Shown piece after piece: positions 57,060 to 64,000 of a stretch of 64,000 bases of DNA; within the stretch, counting starts at the first letter, position 1, and the number at the start of each line of letters is the position of its first letter. This stretch comes from Actinomadura rupiterrae (GTDB taxonomy: Bacteria; Actinomycetota; Actinomycetes; Streptosporangiales; Streptosporangiaceae), in NCBI RefSeq assembly GCF_024172125.1, contig NZ_JAMZEA010000007.1:124001-188000 (forward strand), in the 5' to 3' direction. Both the position numbers and the translations under genes were made by a program. The notes below the pieces were generated by a model. It worked only from the letters and a program-made list of their open reading frames with translations, made no database searches and was not told the DNA's origin.

Positions 57060-57501
57060 GGGGGTCTCGCTGCTGGCCGCCGTGCCGCTGCTCGTCGGCT
57101 GCGGCGACGGCGCCGTCCAGGTCCCCGTGCCGAAGCCGGACGCCGCGACGGTGAAGCTCTGCCAGGGCCTCCGGCTGCCCACCAGGCTGCACGGCCTCAA
57201 GCGCCGGAACACCACGCCCGACTCGCCGCTGACGGCGGCGTGGGGCGACCCGGCGATCGCGCTGCGCTGCGGCGTGCCGCTGCCGCCCACGTACCGGATG
57301 GACGAGCAGCTCATGGAGATCAACGGGCTGAAGTGGCACGGCTACCCGCATGACCGGCCGGTCACCTGGACCGTGCTGGCCCGCCAGGCGTACGTCGAGG
57401 TGACCATCCCGCCGAAGTACGCGCCGCCCGGGGACACCCTGATCGAGATCGGCCAGGCGATCAGCGCCACGATTCCGGCCAAGCCCGAAAACCAGATCTA
57501 G
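57019..57501 (+). CDS. DUF3515 family lipoprotein
   Basis: This protein of about 160 residues has a lipoprotein signal with lipobox LVGC (in LLVGCGDG) and a DUF3515 domain with LCQGLRLP, CGVPLPPTY and a conserved Trp in VTWTVLARQAYVEVTIP. The family is actinobacterial and its function unknown. Two GTG starts, at 57019 and 57046, lie within a duplicated 17-bp sequence; AGGA before the first favours 57019. It is coupled to the Lrp-type gene. Confidence 0.85.
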   Translation: MRGAASRALVRGAAGVSLLAAVPLLVGCGDGAVQVPVPKPDAATVKLCQGLRLPTRLHGLKRRNTTPDSPLTAAWGDPAIALRCGVPLPPTYRMDEQLMEINGLKWHGYPHDRPVTWTVLARQAYVEVTIPPKYAPPGDTLIEIGQAISATIPAKPENQI

Positions 57502-57515
57502 CCAGGGAAAATCTC

Positions 57516-57541
57516 CGTGCCCGGCCGTCCGGCCGGGCACG
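57516..57541. terminator. Bidirectional terminator between convergent genes
   Basis: CGTGCCCGGCC (57516-57526) pairs perfectly with GGCCGGGCACG (57531-57541) around a GTCC loop. It lies between the DUF3515 gene (plus) and the NmrA-like gene (minus). Confidence 0.75.
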
Positions 57542-57564
57542 TACCGTGAACGGCGTGGGTTGCC

Positions 57565-58371
57565 TTACGACGCCGGGTTCCAGTTCGTCCGCTTGACGAA
57601 GTCCTCGAAACCGCGCGGCTCGCGGCCGAGGGCCTGCCGGACGCCGTCGCTGAGGTGCGCGCCCTCGTCCTCGGCGATCCACGTCATCAGCTTGGCCTGC
57701 AACTGGGCGAAACGCTCGCTCTCCCCGGCGGCGACGAGCTCGCGCGCATACTCGTCAGGCTCGATGTCGCGGTAGACGATCGGACGGCCTGACGCCGCCG
57801 CGATCAGCTCGACGGCCTCCCCGAACGACAGCGCGCGAGGCCCCGACAACGCGTAGGTCCGTCCCTCGTGACCGGCCTGGGTCAGGGCGGCGACGGCCAC
57901 GTCGGCGATGTCCTCGGTGTCGACGAACGCCTCGCGTCCGGTTCCCGCCGGGAGGCGCAGCTCACCCGAGTCCAGCCCGGCGCGGAACATGCCCTCGCTG
58001 AAGTTCTGGAAGTACCAGGTCGGGCGCAGGATCGTCCAGTCGGCTCCGGAGTCGTGGATGACGCGCTCGCGCGGGCGGTCCATGTCCTCGCCACCGGCGC
58101 GGGCCGACAGGAAGACCAGACGGCCCGCTCCCCTGTTCACGGCGCGTCCGACGAACGCCTCCAGCACGTCGGCCGGCTGCAGCTCGGGCCGGACGACGTA
58201 GACCGCGCCCACTCCGTCCAGCGCGCCGTCCCAGGTCTCGGGAACGTTCCAGTCGAACGGCGGCGTCCCGCGCCGCGACGCGGACCGGTAGGCGATCCCC
58301 AGCTCGTCAAGGCGCGCCGCGACGCGCCGACCCGTCTTACCGCCTGCACCCAGCACAAGAACATCTGTCAC
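57565..58371 (-). CDS. NmrA-like NAD(P)-binding oxidoreductase
   Basis: This 268-residue atypical short-chain protein starts MTDVLVLGAGGKTGRRVAAR, an NmrA-type GxxGxTG nucleotide motif. It has RLVFLSARAG and DWTILRPTWYFQNFSE, typical of NAD(P)H-sensing or isoflavone-reductase-like members. The active-site Tyr/Lys pair is not evident, so it may sense or bind NADP rather than catalyse. It lies 43 nt after the NTF2-like gene and may be the last gene of the P450 operon. Confidence 0.85.
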   Translation of the reverse strand: MTDVLVLGAGGKTGRRVAARLDELGIAYRSASRRGTPPFDWNVPETWDGALDGVGAVYVVRPELQPADVLEAFVGRAVNRGAGRLVFLSARAGGEDMDRPRERVIHDSGADWTILRPTWYFQNFSEGMFRAGLDSGELRLPAGTGREAFVDTEDIADVAVAALTQAGHEGRTYALSGPRALSFGEAVELIAAASGRPIVYRDIEPDEYARELVAAGESERFAQLQAKLMTWIAEDEGAHLSDGVRQALGREPRGFEDFVKRTNWNPAS

Positions 58372-58414
58372 GTGCGGTGCAACCTCGGCCGCCGCCGCTC
58401 TCTTCCCTTGCCGT

Positions 58415-58966
58415 TCACCACATCGGGACGGGCAGCTCCCCGCGCGCGTAGTAGCCGGGGATCGGCTGCCCGGAGGCGGCCCTGTCGAGGCGGCGGCGCA
58501 TGCCGTCTGACAGGGCGCCCGCCTTCATCATCTCGACGAACACCGACGTGACGTTGCCGAGGTCGAACCAGTCGCGCTGCCACGACCACTGTCGGTTTCC
58601 GGCGTACCGGAACCAGCTTCCGCCGATCCCGGCGACCTCGTACGGCGTCCCGTCCGGACGCTTCGCATCGGCGACCTGCTTCCAGAAGCCGACGACCTCG
58701 CCGCGCCGCTCGTCGACGAGGATCGCCTGGTAGGGGTAGGTCCAGCCGTCGAGGCCGCCCATCTCCGAGCCGAGCGCGAGGTCGCGGATCTCGTCGCGCC
58801 CGACGGCCATGAAGTCCTGGCCGGGGCCGATGTTCCAGCCGTAGGTGGCGTCCTCGGTGTAGAGGTCGGCGAGCGGACGCCAGTCGCCCGCCGCCTCGCA
58901 GCGCCGGTTGGCGTCCAGCCAGTGCTCGACCATCTCGTCCAGCTCGGCGCGGGGGAACGCAGGCAT
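58415..58966 (-). CDS. NTF2/SnoaL-like fold protein
   Basis: This 183-residue protein has a cone-shaped NTF2-like pattern: an N-terminal helix with MVEHWLDANRRCEAAGDW, then LADLYTEDATYGWNIGPGQD and later SWFRYAGNRQWSWQRDW. The family contains ketosteroid isomerases, polyketide cyclases and binding proteins. At the equivalent place downstream of the M. tuberculosis cyp51/ferredoxin pair lies Rv0760c, an NTF2-like protein with a steroid-isomerase-like fold, which supports a steroid or related ligand. The ATG at 58966 is favoured over a GTG one codon earlier. Confidence 0.85.
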   Translation of the reverse strand: MPAFPRAELDEMVEHWLDANRRCEAAGDWRPLADLYTEDATYGWNIGPGQDFMAVGRDEIRDLALGSEMGGLDGWTYPYQAILVDERRGEVVGFWKQVADAKRPDGTPYEVAGIGGSWFRYAGNRQWSWQRDWFDLGNVTSVFVEMMKAGALSDGMRRRLDRAASGQPIPGYYARGELPVPMW

Positions 58967-59010
58967 CACGCCTCCATCCGTAGGGCGTCGGTAATGCGCA
59001 GGGCTCGGTC

Positions 59011-60544
<1,534 letters not shown>

Positions 60545-60548
<4 letters not shown>

Positions 60549-61324
60549 CGCTCCTCCAGGGGCGCTTCCGGCTGGACTTCGACAAGGGAAAGGTGCGCGC
60601 CGCGCGGCATCCCGACGACCGCCGTGATCGCCGCCGCGACATCGGACGGGCGCAGGAAGTACGGATGCCGGGCGTGTCCCCACTTGACCCACTCTTCGAG
60701 AACCTGGCCGGTCGTCTCCGGGTCCCAGTTCATCCCCATTCCTGTGGACGTCGGGCCCGGCCGGACGAGGCTCGCGCGCACGCCGGTCCCTTCCAGTTCC
60801 ATCTGCATCTGCCGCGCCATGCCCTCGACGCCGTTCTTCGCCGCGACGTACGCGCCCATGCGCGTCCTCGGCGACCGGACGACATCGGACGAAACGAACA
60901 CGATGTCGCCTCGCCTGCGCGCGACCATCCCGGGGACGAACGCCGACACCATCCGGTGCGCGCCGACGAGGTGCACCTGGATCTGCGCGGCGAAGTCGTC
61001 GGAGTCGACCTCGTCCAGGCGCTGCGCGGACAGGTCGCCCGCGCCGGAGACGACGACCTCGGCCGGGCCGAGCTGGTACTCGACCGCCGCCGCGAACGCT
61101 TTCACCGACTCGCCGTCGCTAACGTCCAGCGGGTGCGCGAACGCCTCGCCTCCGCCCGCGCGGATCGTCGCGGCCAGCTCCTCGCACCTGTCCACCCTGC
61201 GCGCGCCGAGCGCGACCGGATGCCCGGCCATCGCGAGCGCCGTCGCCGTGGCCGCCCCGATCCCGGACGAAGCGCCCGTCACCACCGCCGGCCGCCGCCG
61301 CGGATGCGGCTCGAACCTGGGCAT
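60545..61324 (-). CDS. Short-chain dehydrogenase/reductase in the CYP51 operon
   Basis: This 259-residue SDR has the cofactor motif TGASSGIG at 16-23, S145/S146, Y159 and K163 (YVAAK), so the catalytic set is present. It corresponds in position to M. tuberculosis Rv0765c, between CYP123 and CYP51. A role in oxidising or reducing a P450 substrate or product is inferred. The ATG at 61324 has GGGAGGGG 10 nt upstream. It overlaps CYP51 at its 3' end (ATGA) and is preceded by a 15-codon mini-frame with the same MPRFE start. Confidence 0.93.
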
Positions 61325-61372
61325 CTACCGCCCCTCCCACTCGAACCCGGCCTCGCGCTCGAACCTGGGCAT
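61325..61372 (-). CDS. 15-codon mini-ORF (MPRFEREAGFEWEGR) between CYP123-like and SDR genes
   Basis: The mini-frame starts right after the CYP123-like stop (TAA then ATG) and its TAG abuts the SDR ATG. GGGAGG lies 9 nt before it. Its first 15 bases repeat the SDR start exactly (61310-61324 versus 61358-61372), so it arose by partial duplication. Expression is unproven; it could couple translation. Confidence 0.35.
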   Translation of the reverse strand: MPRFEREAGFEWEGR

Positions 61373-62566
61373 TTACCTGGCCTCCCAGCGGACGGGCAGG
61401 CTCGCGAACCCGCGCACGTTGATCGAATGGACGCGTCGCGCGCCCGCCTCGTCCACCTCGAAGCCCCTGACCCGCCGGACGAGTTCGGTGAGCGCGATGC
61501 GGGCCTCAAGGCGGGCGAGGTTCGCGCCGAGGCAGAAGTGCCGCCCGCCGCCGAAGCTGACGAGCTGCGAGGTGTCGCGATCGAGGTCGTACTCGCCGGC
61601 CCGGTCGAACACCCGCGGGTCGCGGTTGGCGGAGCCGACGAGCAGCAGCATCCGCTCCCCCGCTTTGACGGTCGTCCCGTGCAGCTCGACGTCCTTCGCG
61701 ACGGTCCGTCCGATCATCTGCGAGGACGTGTCATAGCGGAGCGTCTCCTCGATCCAGTCGTCCACGCGTCCGGGATCGTCCAGCGGTTTGCGCACCTGCT
61801 CCGGATGGCGGAACCCCCAGTACAGGGCGTTGGCCAGGAGTTTCGTCGTCGTCTCGTTCCCGGCCACGACCATGAGGAACAGGAAGGCGATGACCTCCTT
61901 ATCGGTGAGGCGGTCGCCGTCGGTCTCGACGTCCAGCAGCGCCGAGGTCAGGTCGTCGCCGGGCCGCGCGCGCTTCTCCGCGACGAGATCCTGGTAGTAC
62001 CCGGCCAGCGTCAGGGCCGCCTCCATGCCCGCAGGCGGGACGTCGAACACGCCCTCCTCCCTGTGGACGACGATGTCGGCGAGCCGCCGCACCTCCGCGC
62101 GATCGGCCTTCGGGACGCCGATCATCTGCGAGATGACGTCCATCGGCAGCAACCCGGCGAAGTCGGTCACCCAATCGGACTCGCCGCCGCTCAACGCCTC
62201 GTCCAGGTAGGACGCCGTCAGTTCGCGTATGCCATCGGCCATGAGTTCGACGCGACGCGGCGTGAACCCCTTGGAAACCAGCGCGCGCATACGCGTGTGC
62301 TTAGGCGGATCGAGCGCGAGGAACGACATCGTCCGATGCGCGTAGGGGCCCCAAGCACTCGGCTCCAGCGAGACGCCGTTGCTACTGGAGAACGTCGCGA
62401 AATCACGAAACGCTTTGGCGACGTCCTCGTGCCTAGACAGAGCCCAGAAGTCCAGCTCGTCGTTCCGGTAGAGGGGCGCTTCGTCTCTGAGGCGCGCGTA
62501 CAGGGGGTAGGGGTCTTCATGGACGGCGTAGTCGTACGGGCTGTAGGAGGGGTCCACAGCCGCCAC
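61373..62566 (-). CDS. Cytochrome P450, CYP123-like
   Basis: This 397-residue P450 has I-helix AGNETT (235-240), ExxR at E274-R277, and haem Cys345 in SFGGGRHFCLGANLAR. It belongs to the bacterial class that uses ferredoxin. The place upstream of SDR and CYP51 matches M. tuberculosis cyp123 (Rv0766c), so I call it CYP123-like; a different subfamily cannot be excluded. The GTG at 62566 begins 5 nt after the TetR stop. The substrate is unknown. Confidence 0.9.
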   Translation of the reverse strand: MAAVDPSYSPYDYAVHEDPYPLYARLRDEAPLYRNDELDFWALSRHEDVAKAFRDFATFSSSNGVSLEPSAWGPYAHRTMSFLALDPPKHTRMRALVSKGFTPRRVELMADGIRELTASYLDEALSGGESDWVTDFAGLLPMDVISQMIGVPKADRAEVRRLADIVVHREEGVFDVPPAGMEAALTLAGYYQDLVAEKRARPGDDLTSALLDVETDGDRLTDKEVIAFLFLMVVAGNETTTKLLANALYWGFRHPEQVRKPLDDPGRVDDWIEETLRYDTSSQMIGRTVAKDVELHGTTVKAGERMLLLVGSANRDPRVFDRAGEYDLDRDTSQLVSFGGGRHFCLGANLARLEARIALTELVRRVRGFEVDEAGARRVHSINVRGFASLPVRWEAR

Positions 62567-62571
62567 CTCAC

Positions 62572-63129
62572 TTAGGAGTCGGGCAGGATCAGCTCCGCCA
62601 CTTCTTCCAGGCGATCGGCAACGCGCGCGTACGAGGTGTAGCCCATTCCCGCGTGCACGAGCGCCCCTGAGTAAGCAAGCTCCAACGCCCCCAGAGCCTT
62701 CGGGTCGTCCTTGCCGAGCGCGGTCTGGAGCCGTTCCCGGATGGCGACCCCGATCCGCAAGCGCAGTTCGCGGACGTCCGGATCGGTGCCGAGCATCGCG
62801 GTCGTGCAGGCCGCGGCCAGTTCCGGCTCGTCCGAAACCAGGAGCGCGATCTCGCGCAGCACCTCGACGACCCGCGCCCGTCCCGGCTCCCCGGAGACGT
62901 CCGGTAGCGCGCTCAGCCGCCGCCAGAACACCTCGGTCACCAGGTGATTCTTGGACGCGAAGTACGTGTAGGCCGTAGCCGGTGCCACTCCTGCCCGCCG
63001 CGCCACGTTCCGCACGGTCAGCGAGTCGAACCCGACCTCCCGGACCTCCTCCACGGCGGCCTCGGTCAACCCGCGCACCGTCTCCGCCTGCCGCGACGTC
63101 AGCCGCCGCCGCGTGGACTCGGTGGCCAT
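62572..63129 (-). CDS. TetR-family regulator heading the P450 operon
   Basis: This 185-residue repressor-type protein has an N-terminal helix-turn-helix (FDSLTVRNVARRAGVAPATA then YTYFASKNHLVTEVF) and a helical ligand domain. The ATG at 63129 has GGAAGAGAG upstream; the longer frame to 63480 runs through the repeat and the next gene. It is followed after 5 nt by the CYP123-like gene, the order of Rv0767c-Rv0766c. A palindrome sits in its promoter, so it probably represses its own operon. Confidence 0.93.
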   Translation of the reverse strand: MATESTRRRLTSRQAETVRGLTEAAVEEVREVGFDSLTVRNVARRAGVAPATAYTYFASKNHLVTEVFWRRLSALPDVSGEPGRARVVEVLREIALLVSDEPELAAACTTAMLGTDPDVRELRLRIGVAIRERLQTALGKDDPKALGALELAYSGALVHAGMGYTSYARVADRLEEVAELILPDS

Positions 63130-63138
63130 CTCTCTTCC

Positions 63139-63150
63139 GGACACATGTCC
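63139..63150 (-). promoter_or_regulatory. Candidate TetR operator before the P450 operon
   Basis: GGACACATGTCC is a 5-bp inverted repeat around CA, 10 bp upstream of the TetR start. It is extended by GACAC at 63152-63156, which makes a direct repeat of the left half. Short palindromes of this kind are common autoregulatory sites of TetR proteins. Confidence 0.4.
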
Positions 63151-63188
63151 AGACACTAGTTCAGCCGCACCCCGCCGTCCACCCTCGG

Positions 63189-63248
63189 TCAGCGGCGGTC
63201 CGCCGGCGCGCGGCGTATTCAGCGGCGGTCCGCCAGCGCGCGGGTGAT
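63189..63248 (-). repeat. 30-bp tandem repeat at the 3' end of the second TetR gene
   Basis: Two 30-bp copies starting at 63189 and 63219 share TCAGCGGCGGTCCGCC and differ at a few positions. The inner copy contains the TetR stop and the codons for LADRR; the outer is a degenerate second copy in the spacer. Confidence 0.8.
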
Positions 63249-63749
63249 TCCGGCCAGGCCGTACTCGAACGACCGGTCGATCTCGCCCCCGAGCCGGAAC
63301 GCGCCGCTCAGCTCCATCTCGACGAAGCCGGTCGCCCAGGCCGTCACCAGGCGCGCGGCTTCGAGCGCCTCGTCCTCCCCCACGAGCGGACGGACCGCCC
63401 GCAGCACCGGATCGGCCGCCCGGACGCGAGCGTCGGCCGACACCTCCACCGAGTGCATCAGCCGGAACCCCTCCGGCCACGCCATCGCGAACCGCCGGTA
63501 GCCGCGCGCGAGCGCGTCGAGCGATCCGTCGGTCGCCTCCAGCTGGACGGCCAGGTCCTCAAGCGTGGCCTCGGCGACGGCCGCCAGCAGGGCCGCACGG
63601 TTGCTGACGTGCTTGTACAGCGACGGAGCGCGGACGCCCACCCGTTCCGCGACGCCCTGCATCGTCAGCCGCTTCACGCCGGCCGCCTCCAGGAGATCGC
63701 GGCCCGCCGCGACGATCTCGTCGAACGAGGTCTTCTCAGGGGTGGGCAC
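63219..63749 (-). CDS. TetR-family transcriptional regulator
   Basis: This 176-residue protein has a helix-turn-helix (RLTMQGVAERVGVRAPSLYK then HVSNRAALLAAVAE) and a C-terminal TetR ligand domain (WPEGFRLMHSVEVSAD, WATGFVEMELSGAF). The GTG at 63749 has GGAAGGA 6 nt upstream; an ATG at 63767 and a TTG at 63770 lie in the presumed operator and are less likely unless the mRNA is leaderless. It is divergent from an MBL-fold gene with a shared promoter region, so it probably controls it. Confidence 0.9.
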   Translation of the reverse strand: MPTPEKTSFDEIVAAGRDLLEAAGVKRLTMQGVAERVGVRAPSLYKHVSNRAALLAAVAEATLEDLAVQLEATDGSLDALARGYRRFAMAWPEGFRLMHSVEVSADARVRAADPVLRAVRPLVGEDEALEAARLVTAWATGFVEMELSGAFRLGGEIDRSFEYGLAGITRALADRR

Positions 63750-63775
63750 CGCTCGTCCTTCCGCCATCAAAGCTA

Positions 63776-63804
63776 TTGACGTTAGCCATGATAGCTACTT
63801 ATCT
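63776..63804 (+). promoter_or_regulatory. Promoter of the MBL-fold gene with embedded TetR operator
   Basis: TTGACG (63776-63781) and TTATCT (63799-63804) are 17 bp apart, a good sigma-70-type arrangement for the plus-strand gene at 63845. AGCTAT (63771-63776) and ATAGCT (63791-63796) form an inverted repeat across the -35/spacer region, where a TetR dimer would block the polymerase. Confidence 0.55.
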
Positions 63805-63844
63805 TAGCCGCCATCGATCTTCGTCCCCCCTTCCGGAGAACCCC

Positions 63845-64000
63845 GTGAAACTCGCCCCCCACCTGCACCGCCTCGGCAACGACATCGTGGCGTGCTACCT
63901 CGTCGACACCCCCGAGGGCATCACGCTCATCGACGCCGGGCTGCCCGGCCACTGGAAGGACCTCCAGGACGAGCTGCGCTCGCTGGGCAAGACCGCCGAC
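63845..64000 (+). CDS. MBL-fold metallo-hydrolase, N-terminal 52 residues only
   Basis: The frame opens with a GTG that has GGAGAA 5 nt upstream and reads VKLAPHLHRLGNDIVACYL followed by TPEGITLIDAGLPGHW, the first strands of a metallo-beta-lactamase fold. The zinc-binding HxHxDH motif would lie beyond the window edge. The substrate cannot be named; relatives are lactonases, glyoxalases and quorum-quenching enzymes. It is divergent from a TetR gene that probably regulates it. Confidence 0.75.
   Translation, partial: MKLAPHLHRLGNDIVACYLVDTPEGITLIDAGLPGHWKDLQDELRSLGKTAD

Overview
The window is very GC-rich DNA with dense coding, many GTG (and a few TTG) starts, and ATGA, GTGA or TGATG stop/start overlaps. 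Several proteins are typical of Actinobacteria: DUF2469 after rnhB, a KH protein after rpsP, amtB-glnK-glnD, a CYP51/ferredoxin operon of mycobacterial type, and a DUF3515 lipoprotein. It looks like chromosomal core sequence of an actinomycete, perhaps a Thermomonosporaceae/Streptosporangiales-like genus; the genus is an inference, no rRNA is present. I saw no tRNA, rRNA, CRISPR, insertion sequence or prophage.

Layout. 1-9.2 kb: start of rlmN, then an apparent insertion (GntR regulator, divergent Xaa-Pro aminopeptidase, secreted TAP-type hydrolase), then the translation/lipid block cdsA-frr-pyrH-tsf-rpsB. 9.5-16.3 kb: M23 peptidase, xerC, yraN, a ComM/YifB ATPase and dprA. 17.3-25.6 kb: DUF2469-rnhB-lepB-rplS-trmD-rimM-KH-rpsP-ffh (secretion/SRP and ribosome maturation). 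25.7-31.5 kb: nitrogen sensing (amtB-glnB-glnD), then ftsY. 31.7-36 kb: FusB-type zinc-finger protein, GH16-like hydrolase, and a globin, flavohaemoprotein-like, DivIVA-like operon. 36-46.8 kb: smc, acyP, mutM-rnc-rpmF-DUF177-coaD, a class B penicillin-binding protein and rsmD. 46.9-54 kb: HEAT-repeat protein, MFS exporter, recG, a frameshifted DAK2 gene, and rpmB. 54-57.5 kb: thiD, a membrane-anchored CBM2-like protein, thiL, an Lrp-type ligand-binding domain, and a DUF3515 lipoprotein. 57.6-63.1 kb: a cytochrome P450 operon reading TetR, CYP123-like, SDR, CYP51, ferredoxin, NTF2-like, NmrA-like. 63.2-64 kb: a second TetR divergent from a metallo-beta-lactamase-fold gene cut by the window edge.

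Two themes stand out. First, the conserved core operons are repeatedly broken by GC-rich spacers made of degenerate tandem repeats (units of about 16, 23, 38, 45 and 100 bp), and short tandem duplications also occur inside or at the ends of genes. One of these, a perfect 17-bp duplication at 53360-53393, frameshifts the DAK2 gene; one copy alone restores the frame. Second, the CYP51 operon has the gene order of the Mycobacterium tuberculosis Rv0760c-Rv0767c locus, an uncommon arrangement for organisms with no evident sterol synthesis.

All functional calls come from reading motifs and recognising families by eye; no database search was run. Start codons were chosen from ribosome-binding sites and family N-termini, and doubtful ones are flagged.
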